Shown here piece after piece: positions 46,347-57,846 of a DNA stretch of 64,000 nucleotides. The first letter of the stretch is position 1, and every line of letters begins with the position of its first letter. The stretch lies in assembly GCF_024586455.1 (NCBI RefSeq), contig NW_026089624.1:10321341-10385340 (forward strand). Reading direction: 5' to 3'. This stretch comes from Bactrocera neohumeralis. Lineage: Eukaryota > Arthropoda > Insecta > Diptera > Tephritidae. The position numbers and the translations under genes are program-made. The notes under the pieces are model-generated. The model was not told the origin of the DNA and did no database searches. It worked only from the letters and a program-made list of their open reading frames with translations.

Positions 46347-46965
46347 TTAGCTTGTAATTACGCTATGGACGGGGATTTCATTATTTTTATTGGGAGGAAT
46401 ATTCAACATTTGGTTACGACGTGCTTGAATGCCCTGTGACAACTTCGATTTCAAATCTTTATATACTCTGTAGTTAGCAGTGTGATTTCCTCTACAGTTG
46501 CTGCATTTCTTATTTAAATCCTCTCTTTTTAGAAGAGTACATTTTGAAGTAGAATGTAGATCACCACAAACCACACAGATACTGCGTAGAGTGCAATATA
46601 CTTTTGTGTGTCTATACCCTTGGCAGTTTGTACACTGTACTAGACCATTTCTCTTATGTGGTTCCTCAACGGTGATTCTGCGATGGAGCAGATATTTTAA
46701 ATTGTAAATCGGGTGTATTTCATTTTTCTTTAGTTTGTTAGAATTTGGCATCAATTCTATTGTGAACATTGGTTGTGGGACTTTGTTCCTGTTTAAAATA
46801 TTTACTACTGATTTAATGCTAAAACCACCTTTGCTTCTTTAACATCGTAAGAGTCTACCGAAGACTCTATACCTTTTATGACACCAACTACGCCTTTTGA
46901 GCTCTTCAGTTGGTACGAGTACTAATTCTTGTTATTATTTGATAAAAATTGTACAACATCCATTT
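46347..46965 (-). pseudogene. Jockey ORF1 (Gag-like, CCHC zinc knuckles)
   Basis: A start is likely at the ATG near 46965, but a stop follows soon after and the frame shifts near 46830. The main open part is 46769-46347. It carries LLHRRITVEEPHKRN, then CTNCQGYRHTKVYC and CVVCGDLHSTSKC, and CSNCRGNHTANY: three successive zinc-knuckle motifs, as in jockey-type Gag proteins. Confidence 0.75.
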
Positions 46966-47299
46966 TTTCAATTCAACCCAACACACAAAACGGATTAAAA
47001 TATTTGCAATTACAAGAATATGTATGAATATTTAAAACTGAATTGTAACACTATCCAATAAGTAATTAAGAATAATTAACCAATATTGGTAACACATCTA
47101 ATCATAAATTAAACTCGAATTTTATAACGTTCACACTTAAACGAAGCACTTTTTTCTTAAACGCAATCGACCCCCTTACGTCGACATACCCCGATAATTT
47201 TGGTCCTTCGAGCCGGATGGTAATTCTTGAGCTCATATGACAAGGTCTGGGTGAGTTGGTGATTGTTGGAGCCATTTCACTAAAAAGAAGAAAAAACTT

Positions 47300-47644
47300 T
47301 TATTCTGTATTTAATATTACAATTTTTGTGATGGGCGGGTTACTGTGCCTTGAGCAGTTCGGATTTCAACTACTAGTGTTTTATTATCTAAGCCGGAGAA
47401 GACCTTTTGGATTTGCCCGAGCTTCCATTCGTTTGATGAAATGTTTTCGTTTCTTATAACGACTAAGTCGTTAACTTCAACATTACGTTGTGGATATTTC
47501 CATTTGTATCGTGTATGTAGTTCCTTAAGGTACTCTTCCTTCCATCTCTTGCAAATGTGCTGGTAGAGTATTTTTAATTAATGCCATCTGTTAACGATGC
47601 TTAAGTTTGTATCCTCTAAATTTAGTTCGGAAGGGGTTAACAAT
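47300..47644 (-). pseudogene. BEL/Pao integrase C-terminal domain (DUF5641-like)
   Basis: The minus strand reads LTPSELNLEDTNLSIVNRW, a stop, then HICKRWKEEYLKELHTRYKW and NVEVNDLVVIRNENI, ending near VTRPSQK with stops. This is the conserved C-terminal domain after the BEL/Pao integrase core. Its upstream part continues at 55416 on the far side of RTE copy I. Confidence 0.75.
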
Positions 47645-47999
47645 TGGAGGATGGGGTCATGTGTAGAAGTTCACGCAAGTAAGGAAAGTCCTCTGATCAC
47701 CATTCACTTGGGAGTGGCCAGAAACGATTCTCTTACATATGGCTCAAGCAGCTCACGACTTCCGATCTTTGACCAAGTATCCTCTGGGTAGCCTAAGAAC
47801 ATCCGTTTGAAGGCGAGCTAAAGTGAGAAGGCGAAATATCCCCTCCGCAGGGTTGTGCGCTGGGTTTGGGACCCGCCACGTAAAAAATCATACTAATGAA
47901 AACTTATCAACAGCCTCGGAAGAGAAACCCCCTTTTGATGACGACCATGGCAAATGAAATAAGGACTACGAATTAAGGGCATGCACCTGGAATGGCCGG

Positions 48000-49742
48000 T
48001 CCCTTAATTGGGAAGGTGCCGCTGCCCAACTGGTTGATGTCCTCGTGAAAATAAAGGCTGACATCACCGCCGTCCAAGAAATGCGTTGGACGGGACAAGG
48101 ACAGAGACGAGTAGCTCCTTGTGGCATTTACTACAGTGGGCATATAAAGGAGCGCAAGTTTGGTGTGGGATTCGTGGTGGGAGAGAGACTCCGTCGCCGA
48201 GTACTATCATTCACTCCGGTGAATGAGCGTCTAGCCACAATCCGCATCAAAGCGAGGTTCTTCAACATATCGCTGATTTGCGCCCACGCCCCGACGGAAT
48301 AGAAGGACGATGGGACCAAAAGTGCCTTCTATGAGCGCTTGGAGCACACCTATGAGCGCTGCCCCGCCACGATGTCAAAATAGTGCTTGGCGACTTTAAC
48401 GCCAAGGTGGGCAAAGAAAGTATCAATGGCACGAGGGTCGGTAAATTCAATCTCCACGAGGAAACATCCCCAAATGGGTTGTGGCTAATCGACTTCGCCG
48501 CGGCCCGAAATATGGTTATCTGTAGTACTAGATTTCAGCATAAGAAGATTCATCAAACCAGCTGGCTGTCTCCGGATCGAAAAAACACCAACCAGGTCGA
48601 TCATGTTGTGATAGAGGGAATACACGTCTCCAGTATTTTAGATGTGCGTGCGCTCCGAGGTCCTAACATCGACTCGGACCACTATCTTGTTGGAGCCAAC
48701 ATTCGCACCCGTCTCTGTGCAGCAAAAAACGCACGTCAACAAACACAAGGAAGGTTCGACGTCGAGAAGCTTCAATCACAACGGATAGCCGAACGATTTC
48801 CTACTCGACTTGCACTCGTCAACCACTCGGTATAAGGGAACTGTGGGACGCCTTTTCAAACTCCTTACGTACAGCTGCAACCGAAACTATTGGAAACAGC
48901 TGGTACGACGAAGAGTGCCTTGTTGCAGCGGAGAGAAAATAAGCTGTCTACCTCGCAACGTTACGATCGACCACAACACGTGCGGGATGGGATAGATACC
49001 GAGAGTTGAAGAGGGAAGCCGGATTTGCAGACAGAAAAAGAAGGAGGCCGAAATGCGTGAAGAGCGTGATAAGCTGGCCGACAGGGGTAATGCTCGAAAA
49101 TTCTACGAAAAAATGCGGCGGCTGACAGAAGGTTTCAAGACCGGAGCATACTCTTGTAGAACCCCCAAAGGTGATCTAGTCACCGATGCCCAGAGCATAC
49201 TTAGATTATGGAGGGAACACTTCTCCAGCCTGCTGATTGCCAGTGAACGCACAACACCAGGAGAAGGCGAACCCGATTCCCCAATCGATGACGATGGAGC
49301 AGACGTTCCATTGCCCGACCATGAAGAAGTTCGAATAGCAATTACCCGTCAGAAGAAAAACAAAGCAGCGGGGGCCTATAGATTACCGGCCGAGCTATTC
49401 AAACACGGCGGCGAAGAACTGATAAGAAGCATGCATCAGCTTCTTTACAAAATATGGTCGGACGAAAGCATGCCCAACGATTGGAATTTAAGTGTGCTCT
49501 GCCCAATTCACAAAAAGGGAGACCCCACAATCTGCGCCAATTACCGTGGGATAAGCGTCCTTATATGCCTTATGATATTTATATCATCGGCCTCAACACC
49601 CGCGCCGTTAGTTCTGCTTTCTCCAGACTGGACAAGGAAGCAAAGCAAATGGGTCAGGCAGTGAACGAGGTCAAGACGAAATATCTCATGTAATCAAACA
49701 AACAGTCGTCGCACTTGCGACTTGACACTCACCTCACTGTTG
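48000..49742 (+). pseudogene. RTE copy I: endonuclease and partial reverse transcriptase
   Basis: Endonuclease blocks are DITAVQEMRWTGQG (48060), FFNISLICAHAPTE (48258), a stop and shift near 48300, then VLGDFNAKVGKE (48383), LSPDRKNTNQVDHVVIEG (48570) and NIDSDHYLV (48668), the usual catalytic series of APE-type endonucleases. RT begins with FKHGGEELIRSMHQLLYKIW (49398) and CPIHKKGDPTICANYRGISV (49500). An internal deletion at about 49563 then jumps to the IIGLNTRAVSSAF block, removing most of the palm including YADD. Confidence 0.85.
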
Positions 49743-50149
49743 GCAACGTCCGCTGTGTTTAACGTGGGTACCTGCTGACGACAGCCTTACTCCACGGCGC
49801 TCAAAATCACAGCGGATCAAGTCAATGCGTTGATCAGCGCCCTGAGAATATTAAGCATTTTCAGTACCAATTGGCAGTGTGGAATGAACACACTAACCAC
49901 CGTGGTCGGGTTCGAGGCCTATCTAAAATCTCTGCCGTGTTTTGGGTCCGGCACCCGGTTGCAATGCAACTGCACATTCAACTGACAAAGCCAAAGCTAC
50001 TACCAGTTGAGCTTCCATACGGCTGTGGACTGCTGGGCAGGGGTCATCATACAAAAACTAACCCTAATTTTCAGCTAACCGTCTTCGCCGCTTAAATAAT
50101 TCACTCGCAAACGACCCTAGCTGTTCGGCATTCCGAATAGTGGAGATCC

Positions 50150-52690
50150 GCCACTAACAGCTAATCGCCCATCAGTCCAGCTGATCCCCATACCACCCAT
50201 ATCAGACAGAATCTGAAGTCTAGGTTATCCTTAACGAACCCAACATCCCGAATGTACTCGTACGTCACTCGGCCGTTAGGACTATTGTTCAAACGTTCTT
50301 GCCACCTACACCTAACCCTATCTCCCTAGATATCCCTCCCTCTCCACATCATCGTCGGAAATCCTGTCATTCCGCAGCAATGACACACTCAAGCCCCTTC
50401 TTAACCTGAATACAAGAGCACGCTGTATGACAATCAGGTCAAGAGAGGTGCACCTAACAAAACCTGCATCGCATCCGTTGAGACGATGCGACATACAGGC
50501 AAACAAGCAAGCATCATACAACGCTGAATTAAAAGGAGTTTTTGAGACCCCTGAAAATCGTGGCTGCCTCCCACCACACAGGGGCTCCATATGTGGCACA
50601 AGCCACAAACAAGCCACGATATATGGTGCGGACAGCACGACGTCCGAGACCCCAATCGCTCCTCAAAATACGTCGTATTTTGCCTACGGTTGCCTGCAGT
50701 CGCTCCTTCACATTCGAAAAGTGTGGAGTAAAACACATCCTTTCACTCATGATCAACCCCAGATATTTGACTTGTGTCACATATCTGATGCTGACCGCAT
50801 TCACACGGACAATCGGTGGACGAACCGGTGACAATCTGCCCTTAAGCAGCAGAGTGTCCATCATAAGGTTCCAAATATATGGACAACTGATGGAACCCTG
50901 CGGGCAGCCACGAACCACTCCAATCTCCACACTCCCTTTCATGCCGACAAGAGAGGCCTTACTGTCCGAAAAATAACTCCGCCAAAGAGTAATTTCTGGT
51001 CAGCCAAGCTCCTCCAGCCGTTGCACCACTCGAGCCCAGCTTAGGTAGTCAAACGCTCCTTGAAGTCAACAAATATGCCAAGGACATACTTGTTAACATT
51101 CTTCCTAACGACATTCTGAACATAAAACCACGCATCCTCTATACTGCGTCTTTCCTGAACCCAAACTGCCTATCCGACCACATGCCCCGCGTTAACTACT
51201 GAAGCCGTTCCACCATGACTCTTTCCAGCACTTTTCCAAGTACTGGAAGGAGACTGATGCCCCGATAAGATCGAGGATCTCTCCTGACCTTATCAGGGGA
51301 CTTCAGGAGAGGAACAACCCTAGCTTTTTTCCACTCGCGTGGAAAGTATCCCTCCCAGATGCACTAATTATTAATGACCTCCAGGTATTCCGGAATGAAC
51401 TTCCATAAGCTTTCACATCTCTCCGTTCAAACTATCAAAACCTTGGGACCGTTCAGATCTAACCAGGCCAAAGGCGTACCCCAACTGCCCATCATCTAAT
51501 GGAGGGACAGGCACCTCTTGTGCTTAGGGAAAGAACGCACCTAACAGAACCCCCGCATACTCTCTCCACGACGATAACAGAGTGTCACCGACGCGAAGAG
51601 AGGTGACATCCTCCCTCCTACGACCCCGGCAGATCTTATAGACCTGACCCCAGGGGTCGTTCCTATTTTCCCTAACAAAGCTCCTCCAATCTTCCTCTTT
51701 AATTTTAACTAACATTTCCTTATACTCCCTATCCGCACGACTAAATTCATACCTAAGCTGGGACAGCCTATCCGAAGTGGACCGTCGGGCGTGTCGAAAC
51801 TTTCGCCTCAATCGCCTGACAGTCCTCCCCTGCAAGGTTAACTCATGCGTCCACCATTTAATTTTACTAGTTTTATAGCTTTCACTCCTCCTAAGTACCC
51901 TATCATTTAATCCCCAAACTACCTCATATAGACGAGCAATTTGCTCGTCCACCCCCAACTCCTCAAATTCTCTTAGCGGTATACCAAATACCGCTTCCCT
52001 AACCGAGAGTCCATATTGGTTCCAGTCAGTACCAGTGGTACGCCATCGCCGCAATGGACTCTCATAAGGCGAGGGAGGGGACTGAGGGGTAACCATAATT
52101 TTAATCAAATTCTGATCACTCAATCCCCACCATCCCCTAACCACCAATCTAACACTGAAAGCCCTAATTGCTGCCTAATTCATAAGCGTCACGTCAATGT
52201 CTCAATGTCGCTCACGCCCCCAGGCCAGTCGAACCATTCGCTCGGCTCATTCAAAAAATGTAGAGGCTATTAGCCACCACCCATTTGCTTAATGCCTCGC
52301 TTCGACTGTGGCTTTGGTATCCCGACGAATGCCGCGATACCTTACTAAAACCACATCGAGGACGAGGCATTCGCATCCAGCCCTAGGATAAATGGGCTAC
52401 TACTCGCAAGTAATAGTAGCTTATATTTACAATATAAACTAGCTACAATCATCCTACCGAACTCCCCTTCTACAGCTACACATATACCCAGTTGTGAAGA
52501 ATCCACAACTACGCAATCGTAGCGTGGATTATTCACAACTATTGCGCCGTTAGCTCTAAGGTCAGTGAAGAACTTAAAACCCCCAGGAAGACCCGAACCA
52601 CACCGTTGGCGACGTAGGGCTCCTTGAGTAGAGCAATACCACACCCACCCTCAATCGTGCTGCCCCCCAACTCGCACATCACGGCATAAA
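50150..52690 (-). pseudogene. R1 copy G ORF2: endonuclease, reverse transcriptase, C-terminus
   Basis: The endonuclease is near 52644-52345 (VVVDSSQLGICVAVEG, FILGLDANAS) with a DIDVTL and WGLSDQNLI block near 52190-52100. The linker frame is 52147-51524 (SDRLSQLRYEFSRADREYKE, DPWGQVYKICRGRRRED). RT blocks lie at about 51300-50540, including VRGCPQGSISCPYIWNLMMD and VKYLGLIMSERM. The YVDD core is deleted between DTLLL and KGRLSPV, near 50855. The C-terminus near 50300 is degraded. No intact frame remains. Confidence 0.8.
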
Positions 52691-52699
52691 ACCCTGACA

Positions 52700-54180
52700 G
52701 TTAAGCACACATCACATCAGAGTTTGGCGAGGGCGTGCTCAACAATGCCACAATAGATAGGGCAGACAGCTGACATCATAAGATGCCCAGCTGGTCTACC
52801 CTTAAACTCACAGTTGCGGCAATTTGGTGCATTGACGCAACTGACAGCTTTGTGGCCTTCTTGACACCACCTCCGGCAGACATCTGCCTTAGCAGCCAGC
52901 GACGGGGCTATCCGGTCTCCAGGACGACATTGGTTCTACCGTCAGCGGTCACCATCCAGGGACGACTGACCATCTTTACGTCCGACCTCTGGGACGCCGG
53001 GCTGAAATCCTGGAGTTTTAGCCGGAGTAGTTCCTCCATGAATTCTTCATGGGGAATCCCCGTATGAACCCCCTGGACCACCACCCGACGACCCAACCTC
53101 CGGTTGATAGTCACGTCCAACCCCACCTCCTCGAATTTCTTGTTACTCGCCACTATCTCTCTCTAGAACAGAGGGAGTGCGAATAACCGCCCCACCACCC
53201 TTAATTGGTCTAACTTCGTGGACCCTCACACCAAGTGAGGGATCCACCTCTTTGACCACCTTCTTTATAACTTCTTTAGAGGAAGTTGCAGATCCCTTAC
53301 TCCTTACCACGGCCGACCAGGGCTCCACAGGCTTCGACGTCACCGGTGCGATTGCTTCCAGCACAGGTGCTGGAGGTGCAGACATCGGTGCGGACGGAGA
53401 CGGTATTAACCTGCTCGGCGTCGAGGAGTGTCTCCCGCAACTTCTATTAAGGGCATCTACCTGGCCGCGAAGATGGGTATTCTCGGTTATGAGGTGTAGG
53501 CATCGGTGCCGACGGAGCCGGTATTATCCTGCTCGGCGCCGAGGAGTGTCTCCCGCAACTTCTTTTAAGGGCATCTACCTGGCCGCGAAGATGGGTATTC
53601 TCGGTTATGACCGTCATCAAGAGCGCTTCATATTTTGAGGCAAGCTCCAGTAGCCCCTTCGCTCCCTACATCAAAATTTTTGGCATCGAATACCAGCTCA
53701 TTCAATGCCCCCGTTATCCTCTTGGCAGCCGCCAAATGGCTGACTGCCCCACCCCCAACAACAACCGCTCTCCGCGAAATATCCCGCTCTATCTCGCCCC
53801 CCTTTTTGCCGCTTTCTTTACCGCGCCTGACGACCGTTTCTTTACCAACCGTTTTAGACGGTTGGACAACCGCTTTGTCAGCGGTGGCCACACTGCCACT
53901 CCAACCAAAACTATCGCTTCCTCCCTCTCCCCGCACACATTACGGCAACCCTCGCTTCCGCCCTCATGACGTGGCGACCCCAAACGCGCTACTCAGCGGT
54001 GGAGACCTTACCGTCGCTCTCGTCGCTTCCCCTTCGCCACCCGACGTGGAATCATTCACGACTGTAGAAGCGGCGGATTCTCCGCTTCCAGCGAGGGTCT
54101 TCGTCCTCCTCTTCCGTCCGCGAGGCATCTCGCTTCCCGACTACCTTCTCAGTCGAACTGATACACTGGCATACCACTAA
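52700..54180 (-). pseudogene. R1 copy G ORF1 (Gag-like)
   Basis: Fragments in order are 53936-53628 (Gly/Ser- and Lys-rich, VFDAKNFDVG), a tandem-duplicated part at 53383-53610, 53385-53143 (SSKEVIKKVVKEVDPSLGVR, VHEVRPIKGGGAVI), and 53153-52908 (EVGLDVTINRRLGRRVVVQG). Three Cys-His knuckles follow near 52880-52770 (CRRWCQEGHKAVSC, CRNCEFKGRPAGH). This is the ORF1 layout of R1-clade elements. Frameshifts separate the pieces. Confidence 0.7.
53383..53610 (-). repeat. 118-bp tandem duplication in R1 ORF1
   Basis: CATCGGTGC... at 53383 and again at 53501, each followed by GAGGAGTGTCTCCCGCAACT and GGTATTCTCGGTTATGA. Two copies, period 118. Confidence 0.85.
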
Positions 54181-54745
54181 CGTAGAAGGCTCTTCGACAG
54201 AAAGATTCTAGAGCAGCTGCTCTCCAGGTGCGTGCGTCTGAATGCGCTGAAAAGTGCGACTCACGCGCAGGCCCGCTCAGTAACAGCGACCACCCAAGCG
54301 GTCGATTATCGCGTGCTCGCCGTGGCACAGCCCACAACCCCAAACAGTGGTCGGATTAAGGCCCCTCAATTAACCGCCGGCAGGACAACGGACCCCGTAA
54401 CGGTCCGGAGTCGACCGATGTAGTGCTGAGCCGAATCGCACCGTGGGCTAAACGGTTCGCTGATACGACCGTTGGTCCTCGCAGGAGTCGCAATCTCCAA
54501 CGCATGCACAAAATTGCACACAAATGTGTACCCGCACAAAACACTTGAGGTTAGTAACCCTCACAACCCACGATCGCACAAACAATTCTACCGACCGCTA
54601 CTCACACGCGCCAGGCAATAACGGTGCCAGCTAAACTGCGTAAGCAAAGGACCGCACAAAAGGAAATCGCCGAAAAAACACTATGAAAAAATCGCAACGA
54701 TGCGCACGCACGTCTATCCGCGTCGACAGTCAATTAACGAATGGG

Positions 54746-55406
54746 TCACTGTTGACAGTCATAACTTGGAAGTTGTAGATAGTTTCGTATATTTGGGAAC
54801 CGTTGTAAACACCACCAACAATGTCAGCCTGGGAATCCAACGCAGGATAACTCTTGCCAACAGGTGCTACTTCTGACTGAGTAGGCAATTGAGAAGTAAA
54901 GTCCTCTCTCGACGAACAAAAACCAAACTCTATAAGTCACTCATAATTCCCATTCTGCTGTATGGTGCAGAGGCCTGGACGATGACAACAAATGATGAGT
55001 TGACGTTGCGAGTTTTCGAGAGAAAAGTTCTGCGGAAGATTTTCGGTCCTTTCCGCATTGGCCACGGCGAATATCGCATTCGATGGAACGATGAGCTGTA
55101 TGAGATATATGATGACATATACATAGTTCAGCGAATTAAAAAACAGCGGCCACGCTGGCTAGGTCATGTTGTCCGAATGGACGAAAACGCTCCAGCTCTG
55201 AAAGTATTCGACGCTGTACCCGCCGGGGGAAGCAGAGGAAGAGGAAGACCTCCACTCCTTTGGAAGGACCAGGTGGAGAAGGACCTGGCTACGCTTGGAA
55301 TATCCAATTGGCGGCACGTAGCGAAAAGAAGAAACGACTGGTGCGCTGTTGTTAACTCGGCTATAATCACGTAAGCGGTGTCTACGCCGATTAAGAAGAA
55401 GAAGGA
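54746..55406 (+). pseudogene. RTE copy I: reverse transcriptase C-terminus and 3' tail
   Basis: Resumes at the target duplication with TVDSHNLEVVDSFVYLGT, then in a new frame from 54889 LRSKVLSRRTKTKLYKSL and IPILLYGAEAWTMT to NSAIIT at 55374, followed by a short untranslated end with AAGAAGAAG. The 161-residue frame is open and longer than the equivalent part of the copy at 1-867. Confidence 0.85.
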
Positions 55407-55415
55407 GTTAACAAT

Positions 55416-55800
55416 AGGGTATATATAAGGAAGTGTCCTGAAGTTAAAAGTTCCAAGTTCGTTAAGTCGTCGCTTTTAAGGTAGCAAATTCTTCAAACGT
55501 AAATTTTTGTAATTTTCCGATCTTTCTTAGATGGGTTTTTTTACTTTTACCGCCTGCTTCCCATAATGCACCCATAAGAAATCAAAATGTGATCTGCGTG
55601 CTGTCCTTGGTTACTAGTTTTTTGAGAAAACTGTTTTTGTCTAAACCCTTGAAAATTATTTGAATTAGTTTCGTGACGTAGTCGAGACGTTGATGGGTCT
55701 ATATCCATTGATTCCAATTTCTCCTGCCCACCGTTGTTAATGAAAGTATTACTTCTGTGCTTATTGTTTATGTTAAAACTTGTGAAACCTTTTATCTTCG
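55416..55800 (-). pseudogene. BEL/Pao integrase fragment and Gag-like fragment
   Basis: The minus strand near 55580-55420 reads MGALWEAGGKSKKTHL, KFTFEEFATL and, in another frame, LTSGHFLIYTLLLTPSE, the end of a BEL/Pao integrase core. It runs straight into the C-terminal domain at 47644 once RTE copy I is removed. Farther right, near 55700, ESMDIDPSTSRLR resembles a Gag end. A large internal deletion must have fused Gag to integrase. Confidence 0.65.
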
Positions 55801-55847
55801 TAAGGAATATAAATTTAAGAATTTATTATAATATTTTTTTCCCATGC

Positions 55848-56290
55848 GCCACGTTGGGCGCCAATTAAATTATATTACTTTATTGGTTTATTAAATTAAC
55901 ATTAAACTTTATTTGTTTTATGTTGTCTCTTCCGCTTGCAACCAAGATCTAATAAGAACAAATTCCAATACCTCTAGGATTACCGCTTCTCTCTCTCCAC
56001 TGTTGTGGTTCCGTCAGCTATTTTTATTGACATTCGAATTAAATCAATGACTATTTGTCAACTCTTCATTGTCACGCAGAGTGATCACTCTCCCAGCAAT
56101 CAGCGCGCTCTTGCTCTGCAAGTGTTGGCGATGCTGTTAAGTGTTATACTCATGATACTAAAAAGGCATCAGAGAATAGATCTTTACGTGGGTGGCCATT
56201 GCAGCTTAACTTACATATATACTAACACAAAATGCCAAATAGGCGATTCAAACTTTATTTATTATCTATTTTATACACACGTAAATTAAA
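55848..56290 (-). repeat. candidate primer-binding site and LTR
   Basis: Read on the minus strand, TTGGCGCCCAACGTGG at about 55850-55865 matches the tRNA-Lys-type primer-binding site that follows a 5' LTR. If so, the LTR lies to the right, from about 55866. No partner LTR is seen near 47250, and the right edge is unknown. Confidence 0.45.
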
Positions 56291-57462
56291 CAACTAACGT
56301 TCACTCCTTTTATTTGTTCCAGCTAATTGACTGGTTTAACAATCGAACATAATTTTATCTTGAAATTAATTCAAATTCACTGCCATTTAGTTTTACACCA
56401 TAAGGGTGCTCAGGATTCAGAAACATTTTTTTTTGTTATAGATTGTCTTAAAATATAGTATCTTATAAATATTTCCTTAAAATGAAGAAGTGAAGTAAAT
56501 TCTTTAAGTACTTTTCGAGTTATTCGGTATTTAGCAAAGGGTTTTCGGACGCTCTGCCACGTTCGAGATCAGGTAACTAGCAGCAGCTCCAACTTCAAAT
56601 ACGTTCTTCTCAAACCTAGGTTTTCTTTAACTGGTGACCGCTCGGTAGATTTCTATGACACCTTTAAAGCCTTTTAAAAACATGAAAAACTAGTGCTTAA
56701 TCGAACTTTTTTTAATAAGGAAAATATTTTCCCGAGGCCGACATTTTTAATTAAAAAAGGAATAAATATATTTTATCAGGCACTAGATTGTCAATTAATA
56801 AAACTAATTTTTTTGTGCGATTAATTTTAGATGAATTCACTGGATTCGATGCAATCGATTGGATCTGGACTAACCCAAAAAGCCATTACTTTTAAAGTTA
56901 TTGTTATTTTTTTTCAATTTCTGCAAAGTCAAATCGAAACTTTAATTAATGATGCTATATTTTTACTTTTATAAAATTAAAAAATTTACTGGCAAACAAT
57001 TGTTTTGTTAATTATCACTCTTTCATGTCTTTTACTACTCCTAACACAACTTTACTTTCAACTTCTTACTTACTTAAAATTTCAATCTATATGTTATATC
57101 GTACAGACTGTTATTAAAAAATGATTTTAAAATTAAAAGTATTTAATCAGGAATGAAAAACATTCTTGTCTTTGGCAGCACTTGTAATTAGAATTTCCCC
57201 AAGAACGAAGATTTAAAATGATCCGTTGATGCGCATAAGTTTCGGTGTAATGTGATAGTTACTATCCTGAACGTGTTGCTTTTCAATATAAGTATTTCTT
57301 AAACCCTGCTTGCCATGAAGTTCGTAAAACCCTGAAGGAAACATGGGAACCACAGAAAGTAAATATGTACGTATATAAATGATCACCGTGACGAGCTGAG
57401 TTGACCGGTTACGGTTTCAGGTATAGTTACACATTGCTATAAGAAATGCACCCGTGAAGAGT
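56291..57462. other. AT-rich spacer, no gene seen
   Basis: No recognisable coding region. The last ~200 bp (CCCTGAAGGAAACATGGGAA near 57331) look like a dispersed fly repeat, from memory only. Confidence 0.4.
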
Positions 57463-57846
57463 TATACTACTGTGATCAAATTGAAAGGTGAATTTTATTC
57501 ATTTCATCTCCTTCAAAGTAATCCTCTCCCGCTGGAATACACTTATGCCAACGAATTTTCCAGTTATCATAGCGCTTGGAGAAATCCTCCGTCGTGAAGG
57601 CTATCAGAGCTTTCTTCGATTTAGCTTTTATCAGGCATGTTCCAGAAATCGTTTTCGCATGAAAATGATAATGAAATCGTGAGACAGTGTTCTGAATACC
57701 ACTTTGCGATTTCGAATATACATTTTTCGAACATGAAATCGGTGCGATATGGCATGTTCTAGAAATCGATTTCGCAAATTGTTTGACGTTTTGATATCGG
57801 CAAAAAGAAGTGCGCGAAATAATTGAATTTGCTTTTAAAACTTAAA

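Larger units (their letters stand above)
43940..46990 (-). mobile_element. Jockey-clade non-LTR retrotransposon (minus strand)
   Basis: 5' side on the right. ORF1 (about 46965-46347) is followed by ORF2 (about 46330-44058), then the tandem-duplicated 3' region. The 5' end is not sharply defined; homology-free sequence runs to about 47250. Confidence 0.75.
49743..54745 (-). mobile_element. R1-clade non-LTR retrotransposon, copy G, 9-bp TSD
   Basis: A ~5.0-kb insert in RTE copy I, bracketed by TCACTGTTG at 49734-49742 and 54746-54754. The 5' end is at 54745 and the 3' end at 49743. The 3' untranslated part at 49743-50100 matches the fragment at 11840-12127. Its structure of ORF1, zinc knuckles, endonuclease, RT and C-terminus is near complete in length but full of stops. 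Confidence 0.85.
47645..55406 (+). mobile_element. RTE-like retrotransposon, copy I, with 9-bp TSD and an R1 insertion
   Basis: GTTAACAAT at 47636-47644 and 55407-55415 flanks the element. The 5' leader is at 47645-47990, endonuclease and RT start at 48000-49742, then R1 copy G interrupts at 49743-54745, and the RT end plus the AAGAAGAAG tail lie at 54746-55406. The flanks join into one reading frame of a BEL/Pao element, which confirms both edges. Confidence 0.85.

Noticed and set aside
53635..54180. 181-codon plus frame rich in Pro, Ser and Thr
   Set aside because: Antisense to R1 ORF1 on the minus strand; the low-complexity composition is the complement of Gly/Glu/Lys-rich coding sequence.
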